Below are positions 1 through 12,017 of a stretch of DNA of 64,000 bases, piece by piece. Below the pieces are notes generated by a model. It did no database searches and was not told the DNA's origin. It saw only the letters and a program-made list of their open reading frames with translations. The position numbers and the translations under genes were made by a program. The stretch's first letter is position 1. Each line of letters opens with the position of its first letter. Source of the DNA: Papaver somniferum (lineage: Eukaryota > Streptophyta > Magnoliopsida > Ranunculales > Papaveraceae). The stretch is taken from assembly GCF_003573695.1 (NCBI RefSeq), contig NC_039363.1, positions 155,522,406-155,586,405 on the forward strand, given 5' to 3'.

Positions 1-129
1 TAACCCTTTATTAGATAGACAGGAAAAACAAACCTAAGAAAAAAACTTTTCCTAAATCCTGAGAGGTACACAATCTTATCTTTTTTGAACAGGCACATGA
101 GACAAGATTTACCAATCAACACAATTAAC

Positions 130-1689
130 TTATGCTATGGTGAACGACAATTTGTCCACCATTTTCCTCTTGAGAGGAATCCTCTGACTTCTTTCTATCA
201 AAGCGATTTTACCATACCTTTTTTTTTCTAATGGCCTCATTTTGTCTTTGGAAACCAACCTCTTAGACGAAGATAAAATCTTACATACCTCAGCAGTCTT
301 CTGAGAAAGTTTAAGCTTCCTTGCCAATCGATTTGCTCTTCGTTGAAGTTTGTTGGCGTGCCTCACTTGATGTTTGTACTTGTAACATCTTGATAGTTCA
401 TGACCTCTCTGAGAACAAAATGATCACGTCAATCCTGGATGGTATTCAGGCATCTGTGGTGTGAAAGCATCTAGACACATAGTAGATCCTGAAACATTAC
501 AGACAGAGTTTTCAAATGATGGGTCAATTGATTCTTCCATCTTGATTGGATTTTCTTCTTCACCGAAACAATCAAGGTTGATATATGTATTGATACAATT
601 ATCAAAATCAATGTTTTCACATAGAAGACCAACACTTGATTTCCTATCTTCATCAGAATCATAGATCTCAGACATCTCATCAAGTGTTACAGCAAGACCT
701 TTGTTCCCAGCGTATTTTCTACGATTTGGGCACTCGTTTGAAAAATGACCAAAAAATTTACACTTAAAGCACTGTGGAATATCCTCGTCATCAGCCTCGT
801 CAGCATCCTTGTTTTTAAGAGGAACGCGATTGTGAGGTTTATCTGATGACCTGGGTTTGTCTCTTGAAAACCGTTTACTTCTCTTCAATAGAAGATCCTT
901 AAACTGTCTTGTGATGAAGGAGACTGATTTTTCAAGATATTCATCTGAAAAATCACCCTCTGACTGGTCATCCTCAGAGACATAAACACTTTCACTTTTA
1001 TAAAGTAATTTAGTGTTCTTTTGTGCTTTGAAGTCAACATCCTTTCCGATTTTGGATGTATGCTCATGGTCAAAGATCTTTAACTTTCAAACCAAAGTAT
1101 TTCTTGAAATATTATCAAGGTTATTTCCCTCAATGATGGCATGCTTCTTAGACTCGTATCTAGATGGCAGCGATCTGAGAATTTTCATCACAATGTCCTT
1201 TTCAGGAATAGTCTTACCCAATGCAAAAGATGCATTAACAACTTCAGACACTCTGTGATTAAACTCATCAAATGTATCTTCATCTTCCACACGAAGGTTC
1301 TCCCAATCAAAATTAAGGTTTTGAAGCCTAGATTCCTTTTCACTGGAGTTACCTTCAAATACGGTTTCTAAGATATCCCAAGCATCTTTAGACCTAGTGC
1401 AATTTGACAAATGGTGCTGATGATTTGGGGTAATGGCATGTATGATGGCATTCAAACCGTCGGAATTTTGCTTTGCAGCAAGTAACTCGGCAGGACTATA
1501 TTCACCAATATTCTTGGGAACGTTTATATCTCCAACTGCCACAACGGGAGCATCATAGCCATTAACAACATATACCCATGATTGAAAATCACGCGCTTGA
1601 AGAAAAGCTCGCATAGCAATTTTCCACCATAAGTAATTAGAGCCATCGAAGACTGGTGGTACATTAATAGAGATAACACCTCTATCCAT
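130..1689 (-). pseudogene. Copia-type gag polyprotein, broken by two in-frame stops
   Basis: One minus-strand reading frame runs from ATG at 1689 to a stop at 130, with in-frame TGA codons at about 1087 and 424. The N-terminal 200 residues are a Copia gag (UBN2 class): PPVFDGSNYLWWK near the start, then the SDGLNAIIHAI and EFNHRVSEVVNASFALGKTI blocks. A CCHC zinc knuckle (CFKCKFFGHFSNEC) lies about 37 residues into the 154-residue second part. A second knuckle follows near 424-390, but its first Cys codon reads TGA, leaving SFCSQRGHELSRC. Gag packages element RNA in cytoplasmic particles. The start lies only about 50 bases from the primer-binding site, as usual in Copia. No protease, integrase or RT is seen before the window ends, and bases 1-129 show no recognisable domain. 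A SIRE-like lineage is likely but not proven. Confidence 0.88.
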
Positions 1690-1740
1690 AGAGTCAGATC
1701 GCTACAAACACAGACTTGTAAGGTCTTAAACGTTTTTGGC

Positions 1741-1753
1741 TGCTCTGATACCA
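1741..1753 (-). promoter_or_regulatory. Primer-binding site for initiator tRNA-Met
   Basis: On the minus strand this reads TGGTATCAGAGCA, the standard plant PBS complementary to the 3' end of initiator tRNA-Met. It lies two bases inside the LTR end (minus-strand ...TTTTCA) and about 50 bases before the gag ATG, which fixes the orientation of the Copia element. Confidence 0.85.
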
Positions 1754-1755
1754 AT

Positions 1756-4188
1756 TGAAAAGGTGGGGGGTCTAACAACACCACCCTATATTTCTCTTAG
1801 CAATCTGTATGGAAAAAATCGAATATACTTTTAAGAGAATCAATAAGACTCAATCAACTAAAAATATATCAACGAGTTTATATCTCTCTTCTTGATTTGA
1901 TTTATTCAAGCAAGAACTACGAGTTCAAATCAAATGCAAGGAATAACTTGGATGGTACCAAAGACCAATATCCAAGGATCAATCAATAGCAACCAACAAC
2001 CAAAGGTCATATTTCCAATTGATTGATTCAAACACACAACCTGTATTATTTCAATTATATAAACAAATATAACGCGGAAATAGAAATAACACAGACACCA
2101 GAAATTTTGTTAACGAGGAAACCGCAAATGCAGAAAAACCTCGGGACCTAGTCCAGATTGAACACACACTGTATTAAGCCGCTACAGACACTAGCCTACT
2201 CCAAGCTAACTTCGGACTGGACTGTAGTTGAACCCCAATCAGTCTCCCACTGATCCAAGGTACAGTTGTACTCCCTACGCCTCTGATCCCAGCAGGATAC
2301 TGCGCAGTTGATTCCCTTAGCTGATCTCACCCAAAACTAAGAGTTGCTGCGACCCAAAGTCGAAGACTTGACAATAAACAAATTTGTCTCACACAGACAA
2401 GTCTATCAAAAGATCAATCTGTCTCCCACAGATAAATCCTAAAATGTTTTGTTCCGTCTTTTGATAATAATCAAGGTGAACAGGAAGCTATTGATAATCC
2501 GGTCTTATATTCCCGAAGAACAACCTAGAGTTATCAATCACCTCATAACAATATTAATTGTATGGTAGCGAAACAAGATGTTGCGGAATCACAAACAATG
2601 AGAGATGTTTGTGATTACTTTTTATATCTTTCCTATCGGAGATATCAATCTCAAGCCAATCAATCTGATTGTACTCGTACGATAGAAGATGGAAGATCAT
2701 ATCACACAACTACGATAAAAGTAGTATCGGTCTGGCTTCACAATCTCAATGAAGTCTTTAATTCGTTAACCTGGTTTTAGATGAAGAAAATCAAAGGTTA
2801 AAGGAGAACCAATTCTAGTATGCAAACTAGTATCACACGTGAGGTGTGGGGATTAGTTTTGCACATATACTAGAGTTCCCCTTATATAGTCTTTCAAATC
2901 AGGCTTTGCAATTAAGTTACCTTGGTAACAAAGCAATCAATATCCACTGTTAGATGAAAACCTGATTTAGATTCAAGATAATATTTCTCAACCGTTAGAT
3001 TGAAAAATTAGCTTGTTACACACACTTGATAATGCACGCTTCTAGGTTTGTTAACCGTACCCAAACGTATGCACTTGTTGGTTCAAAAATAGTTAACCAA
3101 AAGGTTAGCCATATGAGCATTCCATATCAACCACGTTCTTCTTCACCAAAACTAGTTCAAATGATTTCAAATGAACTAGTTACAGAGTTGTTCAATTTCA
3201 AGGAAATCTCATGTACTACACAAGACACAATTGAAGCAAAGATGATTTGATTCACTTGAATCGGTTCATGAAATTTTATAGCCACGGTTTGCAAACTGCA
3301 TTCCTTAGTCTTTTTAAGTTTAAGTTCAGAAATTATCTTCAGATATATAACTTTCTCAAGTTCACAGACTAGGTTCGCGGACTTAAGTTACCAGGCAGAG
3401 TTTACAAACTCCAGCAGAAATTCTCGGGTATGAGAACTTCGCCGGTTCACGGACTTAGTTTCACGCAAGTAGTTTGTCAACTCCAGAAGAAATTCTCGGG
3501 TTTGAGAACTTCGGCAGTTCGCGGACAGAGTTTGCGGACTTGGCACACACCATTCTTCCGGTTCTCTTGATCAACAAAGTTCGCAAAATTTGGTTCAAAG
3601 AATAGGACTTGTACATAAATGTGTTTCCACAACAATGCTTATGTCTACCATTAGTTATGTAATCTAAACTCTTGTTTCAATCATTGAAATATTCTTAGAG
3701 GACATTATATACTTGTTACACCATTTCTCGTTAAAGAAATTTTCAAGATGATTGAAACATATCATGACTTTCGTCACATGGTAAAGATAAACTTGGTTAA
3801 AGCGAAAATCTTACCAACTCATATTTCGAGATATAGATAGGCGAGGTATACTCGGCTCGAAATACTAAATGTGTATAATCAAAGTCTATATATATAGCAT
3901 ACGACTTCTTGTCTGAAAGAGTAGGAGATAGAGTAGATAGACTTTTGAGTGATACATATGTTCAAGTCTTTGCATACCTTTTTGTCGGGAGTTCCACCGG
4001 TTCCTTGAGTAGTTCTTCTACTTGTATGATGAATCGCCATGAAGTCCTTGAGCTCAACTACACTTTCTATCTAGTCCGAGACTTAGCTATAATAGACTAG
4101 AAATCAAGACTTATAGTTTTGATCACTAACATTGACAAACATGCTTGAGATAGCAACGCATGCGAGTTCGACCGAGCATTGCTCTAAA
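1756..4188 (-). repeat. Copia 5' LTR (minus orientation), copy 1
   Basis: This 2.4 kb block is bounded on the left by the PBS and on the right by the minus-strand start (AGAGCAATGCTCGGTCGAAC). The same block recurs, split, at 6680-7628 plus 20308-21913. Shared stretches include the region around 2100-2180, the CGAGCAxTGCTCTA terminus and the 3910-4140 segment. At 3360-3570 there is a loose internal tandem repeat of about 110 bp (TTCGCGGACT and AATTCTCGGGT motifs). Short open frames inside it, for example 2562-2780 and 3026-3250, have no recognisable domain. The outer TG is degraded, so the right edge is accurate to only a few bases. Confidence 0.75.
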
Positions 4189-4189
4189 A

Positions 4190-5560
4190 AGCTAGATGAT
4201 TCATTTAACTAGTTTGAGTAGTCAAGGCCAAGGCTATTTTGCACAGGACAGCTTTGTGTTCCACCATCATTGCGCTAACCATCTAAAGTTGCAATCACTA
4301 ACTTAATCTACTCAGGCCTTCTTATCCTCCAATAATCAGCTGCTCTTGACTGCAATACCTAACTTCAATGCATTCATTTTCCCCTGTAATACAAACCTAA
4401 GCAAGCAAACCACTGCACAAACACCAACATCGATTCCATGGCTTCTACATATCAGGTGACCTTAATACCAGCAGCAACACATCACCGCAATTCCAGCCTA
4501 AATATACATCTATTTCAGGCAGTTCAGTCAAGCGGCTTCGACTGCACCAGTCCTCGCAATTACTTCAACTGCATATTCTGCAGCAGCAGTTCATCATCTC
4601 CTGTTTCCGACTCTCAACTGCACAACCATACAGACTCAAACACCCACAATCACTTGAATCAATTATCATCACCACCTTCAAGTAAGGTTCAACCATCACT
4701 TGCTCTCCCAAATACAACAGCTGCAACACTAACTGAACTGCACCAACACCTAGGTGTTCATCTTAGCCGTCATTCCTTCATCTGTAATTACATACTTAAT
4801 CTTATCACCATCATCTTCCAGTTCTTGTTCTCTGCTCAGCCATCATCCATGTAACAGTAACAAGTAGTAACATCTTCACCAACACAAACCCCTATCACTG
4901 TCTGTAATCAACGTCCAAACAAACTCCATTCAACCAAAATTAGAACAAACAATCTTCAAATTACCACAAGTTCCTTAGTCACCACAACTGGCATCATTTT
5001 CATACTTCAACACCAGATTCATTATCTCAACAAAACTTAAACCCAAGAATTCCAACATCATCAAACATCCTCAGATAACACATCAAAAACAACACAAGTT
5101 CAACCCATTTCTGTAACTTGATCCAACCTTGATTCCAACACAAACCCATCTGAATCTTCTCGTTGTACAGATCCATCTAACATCAATTTATTTAATTGTA
5201 GCAGAAACGATCAATTCATGAACAACCAAGTCTTAAGATCCTATCAACTCCTAAAACCCCCTTTTAATCTTCAGAAATTCTTCGATCTTATTGACAGAAC
5301 CCTAATTTCAGTTTACTCTTCATCTCTATGTGTTCTTCTTCTCATTCTCTTCAGTTGTTCTTCATTTGAGCATCAACAAAACAATAATCAAAACTCCTCT
5401 CAATTTCATTTCTGAATTTCTCTCCCTTACTCTGCCGCCATTTAGTTTCTCTCTGCTCTCGATTTCAGGTGACACTTGGAAGTAAAAGAGAAACAATTCT
5501 CTTAGAATTAGGGCTTGGTAATAATGATAAGTGTTATAAGCACCCATCGAATTGATACAA
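4190..5560. repeat. Dispersed repeat I, LTR-like, homologous to 26560-28110
   Basis: A C/A-rich stretch full of CAACA and ACCACC words, closely matching 26560-28110 over most of its length. Shared anchors are the AGTAGTC..GGCCAAGGC start, ATTCCATGGCTTCTAC near 4435, and GGAAGTAAAAGAGAAAC near 5480. It shares a weaker layout with the LTRs at 54621-58142 and 60057-63566 (the GGCCAAGGC / CACCATCA region). It is probably part of a Tekay-like LTR, cut on the left by the Copia LTR. Open frames at 4438-4854 and 5218-5415 are low-complexity and look accidental. Confidence 0.6.
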
Positions 5561-5589
5561 GAAGCCACTTTAGTAAACCACTTCTCCAT

Positions 5590-6560
5590 AGATATTTTTT
5601 TTTGACGTTAAGCAAATTGACTTTGTTAATTATTTTTTAGAAGACAATAGAATATTCGAACATAAATAGGAAGACATCCTAACAACTCCAAGTTACATAT
5701 TGAAAATCAAAAAAAGTAATCAATCTACTGTCATTGCCGCTCTAACTTGACCGCTCTCCTACGAGAGTCATATAGGCCTTGGGACTTCTCCATAGATAGA
5801 CTCCGCATATCCTTCGCCTGTGAAATGACCTTTTTTCTCCTTTCACTCCAAACGAATGATTTCTTCTTCATTTGTGCTAAATAATTCCAAAGCACCTAAA
5901 CAATCAAAAGCAAACATAAGATACATATTTTACAAGAAAACTCACAAAGAAAGCATAAAAAATAGATAAATATCAAAGTGTTTTAGACACCTATCAAATT
6001 TCCCCACACTTAGACGTCCTCGAGCGAATCAAACTAAACTTATTTTGAAACATACAACTCCATTTCGTTGAGGATACGGTTACACTTAGCATGTGTAACA
6101 AGCCTTTGAAAAATTTGAAAGAGGTATACCACAAAACCTATATTTCCAAACTCCAGTTACATGTGAAAAATTTAAGAACGATATTAAAAAATATCCTTAA
6201 TTAGCACACTCTCAATGACTACAGTAGGAAGTACCCTGATGCGAATCGAATTCATATATAAGTCACAGAGCTCTACTCAGAAAGTTGAAAAAAACCACAA
6301 TACTTGGAATGTAACTGACCTAAATCACATGAATAGATTAAGAAGATGGATATAGAGATAAATGGTTTGCGAATGTTAACTAAGGTGAACGGTGTTTCCC
6401 ATATATCTGTCTGAAGGTCGCTGGCATATACAAGGGAACCAGCGGTCGAGAATCTTAATTCTAGATCAACTCAGCTGACGTATACAAGGGAACCATCGGT
6501 CGATTTTATTGAACAATAATAAATTATTATTATTTTCAAAAAAAAAAATTCCCGAATTGA
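5590..6560 (-). mobile_element. Athila-type retrotransposon 3' end remnant (minus strand)
   Basis: The reverse complement parallels the 3' untranslated region of the Athila element at 42050-42770. Shared parts are the paired CCCTTGTATATGCCAG blocks, the GGGAAACACCGTTCAC segment, the AGAGCTCTGTxACTTATAT segment, and the CTCGAGGAC..AAGTxTGGxG polypurine tract followed by TGATAG. The LTR start (minus-strand TGATAGGTGTCTAA) is at 5996, so 5590-5996 is a truncated piece of LTR and 5997-6560 is internal 3' sequence. No coding region survives. The left junction with repeat I is near 5580 and not exact. Confidence 0.72.
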
Positions 6561-6679
6561 CAACATGATTAGATCTTTTGGATCCATGCGCATGTTTCTT
6601 GTCAGCAGATTACATGGTAATTCCCATGGATGTTGCATTCCATGCTTGTTTAGGCGACAGGACAGGGAAAACACACACT
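6561..6679. other. Short unassigned stretch between two repeat remnants
   Basis: About 120 bases between the Athila remnant and the second Copia LTR. No motif, gene or repeat boundary was recognised. Small open frames on both strands here are probably chance. Confidence 0.4.
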
Positions 6680-8133
6680 TAAAAAGCGGGGGTATAATAA
6701 CCACACCGAATAATTCGTTCAACAATCTTTTTGGACAAACTCCAATATAATTCTGAAAGCACCAATTTAACAGCGAGCTCAATCAAGAGATATATCAAAG
6801 AGCTTAATCTCAATTTCTCAATACAATCTACAATCGAACAGATAGAAATCTGTGAGCCTGATTGTTATGAGAAATAACTTGGACGGTACCAAAGACCAAC
6901 GCCTAAGTGCCAATCAATTCCTATCCAACAATCAATGTCGGATTTACCAATTGATTGAACTACGCACAACCTGTGATATTTCCATTATATAAAAAATATA
7001 ATGCGAAAAAGAAATAACACAAACACCAAAAATTTTGTTAACGAGAAAACCGCAAATGCAGAAATCCCCTGGAACTAGTCCAGATTGAATACCACACTGT
7101 ATTAAGCTGCTACAGACATTATCCTATTATAAGTTAACTTCGGACTGGAATGTAGTTGAGCCCTAACCAAGTCTCACACTGATTAAGGTACAGTCGAGTT
7201 CCTTACGCCTCTAGAACCACGCCAGATTCTGCGCACTTGATTCCTATAGCTGATCTCACCCACAACAAAGAGTTGCTACGACCCAAAGTCGAAGACTTAT
7301 AAACAAATCTGTCTCCCATAGACAAGTCTATTCTGATAAATAAATCTGTCTCCCACAGAAATACCTATGAATTTTTGTTCTGTCTTATGATAAATCAAGG
7401 TGAACATGAACCAATTGATAATCCGGTCTTATACTTCCGAAGAGCATCCTAGAACTATCAATCACCTCACAATAACTTAACTATATTGTGGTAAAAGAAA
7501 TTACCGTGAAATCAAAAATTCTGAGACGAAGAACTTTGTGACTACCTATCGAAGATAAATCTCAAGCAAATCTTAGAGAAGATAATACTCAACACGATAG
7601 AACAAGTAAGATCAGAAAACACAACTTGTTGATGGTGGATTTTCAACAAAGGGAAAAACCGTAAAATCATGAGGCATATTTTTGACACGGCTTTCAGGCA
7701 TGCAACGATTCATATTTTACGAAGCCATGATGAATATGTTGTCGAAGAGCCCCACTAGCTGAGCGATTCGATCCCTGGAAATTCATCATGACCTCTATGC
7801 AGATTAACAGTTTCATGACTGCAGGAGAGAGATCCACCTCCACATAGAAGAAAGATTAGGCGGTTCTCCGTAGATTGAGAGCATGAACGCCTTCAGGACG
7901 TCGGTGACACTCAATGTTCCCTGACTATGTGGAGAGACCGTGTATAGATTCAGGCGGTTCTCCGTAGATTGAAAGCAGTAACGCCTTCAGGTCGTAAACA
8001 ACACCGTGACTCCCTGACTATGCACTATTATGAATGGATGTGACGATTTAACTGGCTAATATTCTTTCTGCAATAGATTAATTCTGACATGACATTCACC
8101 ACTGAATTCCCAGAATGATCTATTATTGCTCCT

Positions 8134-8393
8134 ATTCCATGGTCGAATCCACGGCCTGATCCCATGGAATGTCAATAACAATTGCTCATATTACATGGTC
8201 GAATCCACGGCTTGATACCATGGAATGGCAATAACAATTGCTCCTATTCCATGGTAGAATCCACGGTCTGATCCCATGGAATGGCAATAACAATTGCTCT
8301 TATTTCATGGTCGAATCAACGATCCCACAGAGTGGTAATGCTTGTCTTATTATTCTGAATTCATAGTCGAATCCACAGATGATCCTATGAATT
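8134..8393. repeat. Tandem array with a conserved inverted repeat in each unit
   Basis: Roughly 56-bp units, each with an ATTCCATGG arm, a GTCGAATCCACGG spacer and a CCATGGAAT arm, followed by CAATAACAATTGCTC. Arms lie at 8134/8162, 8190/8218, 8246/8274, a decayed pair at 8302/8325, and a variant at 8358/8385. The variant arms are AATTCATAG and CTATGAATT, so both sides changed together and still pair over 9 bases. The same array is in the 3' LTR at about 17385-17660. Confidence 0.75.
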
Positions 8394-8689
8394 GATAATA
8401 AATAACTACTCATTTTTATTACTGTGTTTCATGAATTATTCTCCACTGAATTTCATGAATTAGTAATAAATACTCAATAACTGGGCATCTGGACCATCGC
8501 TGAGTAATCCCCACAATATGGTGCAAGTATACTCAACAATGATGCACGACTGGGCACCCGGATGCACAAACGAGCATCCAAAAATATGGATAGATGAGGA
8601 ATCCTATACAAAACATGAGAAAACTACAAATAATAATAAGAGGCGCCCATGGGGCTGGGCCCACCGGCCGGCCGTCCATGCCCTAGCCG

Positions 8690-9240
8690 TGGCCGGTCCC
8701 ATGCCTCTTCCATTATTTTTCCCTATTTTTTTATTTTCATGAACTCATGAAAAACTCCTTCAATTTAGCAATTTTCCTTGTTTGTGCAAAACTCATGAAT
8801 TCCCCATAACTTCATGGATTCATGAAATATTGTTATAAAATAAGGAAAGGTGTGCGGGACCGGGCAACATAGCCGACCAGCCATGCCCTAGCCGTGGCCG
8901 GTCTCACACCTCACAATCCCTATTCTTTTATAATTATTATTTCCCAATCTCATGAAACTCCTCTGTTTCAACAAAAACTCATGCATTCTCCATAACTTCA
9001 CGGATTCATGAAAAATAATATAATAAAATAGGGAAAGGTGTGCGGGACAGGGCAACATGACCGGCCATGCCCTAGCCGTGGCCGGTCCCACACCTTGCAA
9101 TCCCTAGTCTTTTATAATTATTATTTTCCTAAATTCATGAAACTCCTTGGTTTGACCAAAAATCATGATTTCGTCATAACTTCTCAAATTTTGCTCGAAT
9201 CACGAAAAACCAAAAGCCAACATGGTCACACGACCGTCTA
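8690..9240. repeat. Tandem repeat of about 175 bp within the LTR
   Basis: Three successive units share the core GGTGTGCGGGACxGGGCAACAT, then CATGCCCTAGCCGTGGCCGGTC, TTTTATAATTATTATTT and CTTCAxGGATTCATGAAA. Unit starts are near 8670, 8846 and 9025, and the last unit drifts in sequence. The first unit is incomplete. The corresponding 3' LTR region (about 17890-18430) carries the same units with deletions. Non-coding. Confidence 0.65.
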
Positions 9241-10041
9241 GCCTCTCACGGTAATTTTAAATGTTAAAATACTCTTATTTTAATATTTACAAAATGTTGA
9301 TCAATTGATCATACATGCTCATTCCAACAAAAATCAAGAATTTTAGTCAAGATGAAACTCTTCTGAAAATTCACAATGTTGCTCGAACCACATCAGAAAA
9401 TACTGAGACTCTCAGTACGGAGACACGGACACCATGGTAACACGTGCATGCCTCCTTAACTGACCAGAGTCATTCCTAGGGCTTGCACAAAGCCGGTCCC
9501 ACACGTTTTCATGATTCTGACCTAATTTGCTCAATTGCTCATATTGGGCCCAAATTCTCTCCAACCAACATGGGGACTGCTCAAACGACCAACAGATGGT
9601 CCCGTGACCACCAAGAGCGGGCCCCATGCTCTCTTGGTCTGTCCCCCATCTTTCATACTTAGGTTTTATCACCTAATGCTGAACCCAGCAATATTTCAAT
9701 AAATGATAAAACCGGCATTTAATCATCATTCTTTCACAAACCCTCCAACTGAGAACCCTGGTGCATGCTCAATCGAGCACTGGGCACGATATGGACGCCC
9801 ATCATCCCATGTGGTTGATCCCTCTATCACTCGTGATCTATTTTCAGCGATTCATCAATTATGATCTGCAATTAGGGTTTTCGAATAAATGCTCTACGAA
9901 TCATCATTCTGAGCAAGATTCAATCACTAATGAATTTATGTTGATTCAGCAACCAACATCTGAATTAATCATACGATATTTGGTAATCACCAATATTTTA
10001 ATATTTTATTGGGTCACGTCACCGATAAATAATTCGTTGAA

Positions 10042-10244
10042 TTGAGCAATACTTGCTCAATTGCTCAAATATTGATCCAGCTATCCATATTTAGTAATTT
10101 ATCAGTAATTTGTCGAATTGAGCAATACTTGCTCAGTTGCTCGTCAAATTATCCACATATTTGTCGAGTTGAGCAACACTTGCTCAGTTGCACGTCAAAT
10201 TTTCAATATTCAGTAATTCGCCAAAATTGAGCAATACTTGCTCA
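10042..10244. repeat. Four short hairpin-forming units in the LTR
   Basis: The motif TTGAGCAAtacTTGCTCA, an 8-base arm with a 3-base loop, appears at 10042-10060, 10118-10135, 10169-10186 (loop CAC) and 10227-10244. Spacing is 50-76 bases, separated by TCAGTAATTxGTCGAA-type spacers. The same series recurs in the 3' LTR at about 19230-19430, where one arm has a TTGATCAG change. Confidence 0.7.
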
Positions 10245-11103
10245 GTCCTCAAATACTAGTCAATAATTCATCACTGAATCAACAATATTGACATCATTTC
10301 AGAGAACTACATGTTCTATCCATGAATCACTGAGCATTCATCACTCATGCTCGATCAACAACTGACTCACTAATACACGTCTGTCATGCAGACTCCATTA
10401 TTCGTGATACATCAATCACGTCAAAGTGGGGGATATCAATTAGGGTTTTGGTCTGGCGACCTACATCACGTGGATTCACCCATAACGAGAAATGTGAGTA
10501 AGTCGTGTCCACGGTTGAATGAGTTTGCAAAGTAGTGGGTGAATGATCAACCAAGTCTCCGCACAATCTGGAACTGGTTTCACCATGATCTACCACTTTC
10601 CCACTCTTTCACTCAAGAAACCGTCACTCTTACAGGGATCAAGGTGTTCACAACTCTGACAATAAAAATAAGTCTCTGAATCCATGATTAAAGAAACAGA
10701 CAGCGTATGATCATCAGCTATCAGCAATTGTCTACACATAATTCTCTAGAGTAACTACTCTCAAGAATTCATCAATCCATCAGAACTTATTTCGAACTCA
10801 TCAGTTCACCTAAATTGCAGAAACCTTCAACACATCCACAATCCTTGATCATCACTGATCCCACACAATTCTTAGATTCCCTCCTCTAGATCAACCCATC
10901 TCCCTCCTTGCGACCGAATTGACTCTGGAACGGCCATGACTTGGTTTAGGCTGGAGTCCTACAGATTGATCTCTCTAATCTAAGCACTCTCTTTGCAGTG
11001 CATCTGTGTGAGATTGAACAGTTTGCTCGGTTGAGAAGTCTCGACAACACGCTCGTCTCTTCGCTACCCTAAAAAACCAGCGACTCGTTTTCCCCATCTA
11101 CAG

Positions 11104-11122
11104 ATTGGCGACCATAGTGAGA
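11104..11122 (+). promoter_or_regulatory. Primer-binding site of the Tat-like element
   Basis: Directly after the LTR comes GATTGGCGACCATAGTGAG. Tat/Ogre-lineage elements use a site starting TTGGCGAC, assigned to tRNA-Arg. The first eight or nine bases fit and the rest diverges, so the tRNA identity is tentative. Confidence 0.55.
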
Positions 11123-11159
11123 GATTAATCTCTCGGTTGAAATTTCACATTTTCACAAA

Positions 11160-12017
11160 ATGGTTTATCTTAGGTCAGGTTCAGTTACAAATCCTAACAC
11201 AAACAACGCTAGCACTAGCAACGACGGTGGTACTCCAGAAACTACTCATGCTTCCAACACCAGTGTTTTTGATACCACTCCTCCTCAAACCAACGTCGGA
11301 AACCATCCTCTCTTCGGCCGGTCTCCCGAGAAAATCAGAGAAAATCCGCCTACCATAGGTGATCCTATGAAGGTGCAAGAGACTCTTGACAAAATCAGAT
11401 ACATGGCTGCAACACAGAAAGAGCTATGCAATTATCTCAAAACTCTCATCTACAAGATGTGAGAGAAAAATCAATCGAAGGGGAAGGCCAAAGAGACATC
11501 CTCGACTAATGATCCTGAAGTCATTCCAATCCATGTAGTAGACAATGATGAAGTTCACAAGGCTGTAGATAACCCACCAACAAAGTAACCTGCATGATTC
11601 ATCACTCGCGAGGACCTGGAACGCTTCATGGAGGATCGAAGAAAAGACAAGACACCATATGTCTACTGTCATCAACCTCCATATCCTGCTTCTACTCAAA
11701 GAATTCTTCTCCCGAAGGGTTATACCTCTCCAACGTCAACGTTGTACAACGGAACAGGGAACGCTCGAGAACACGTCTGTCGATTCATGGAGGCACTAGG
11801 AGAGCATGAACACAACGGAATGATCTCAATCTACAGAGCATTGCTGGAGAATCTGCGATTCCAGACTTTCTCAAAACTTCATGAAGCAGCCAAGCGATCA
11901 GCAACTACCGCGCATGCTTTACTGGAAAGAGAAAGACCTAGACTGAGAACCTCGTGGTACCCAGTGTCTCTTCAACAGAAAATACAACCTCCAACCTTCC
12001 ATGAACATTGTTGCTGA
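11160..12017 (+). pseudogene. Tat-like gag remnant
   Basis: A single frame from ATG at 11160 with internal stops at 11460 (TGA), 11586 (TAA) and 11595 (TGA), ending at 12017. The N-terminal half is Ser/Thr/Asn rich and unrecognisable. From about 11600 it has FITREDLERFMEDRRK, a KGYTSPTSTLYNGTGNAREH segment and HVCRFMEAL, matching the start of the retrotransposon gag fold (LYDGTGNPxEHVxRF pattern). The family's downstream gag helices are only partly present (ISIYRALLENLRF), which points to an internal deletion. Structural protein of the particle; not translatable here as one chain. Confidence 0.75.

Larger units (their letters stand above)
7629..11102 (+). repeat. 5' LTR of the Tat-like element
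   Basis: A 3474-bp LTR from TG at 7629 to CA at 11102, matched in order by 16879-20302. It is non-coding and built largely of internal repeats: an inverted-repeat array at 8134-8393, units of about 175 bp at 8690-9240, and a hairpin array at 10042-10244. Compared with the 3' LTR it keeps about 60 extra bases near 8690-8755, where the other copy jumps from CTAGCCGTG to AAAAACTCC. A TATA box or start site could not be assigned with confidence. Confidence 0.85.

Noticed and set aside
1756..4188. Host gene fragments among the short frames at 2562-2780, 3026-3250 and 3909-4100
   Set aside because: All lie in the Copia LTR and are broken or absent in its second copy.
4438..4854. 138-residue open frame as a gene
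   Set aside because: Low-complexity His/Thr/Ser/Asn sequence read from a CAACA-rich repeat that recurs at 26560-28110; no domain and no coding signal.
8134..8393. CRISPR-like array
   Set aside because: The repeat is a plant LTR tandem array with arms and spacers both conserved; there are no unique spacers, and the context is eukaryotic.
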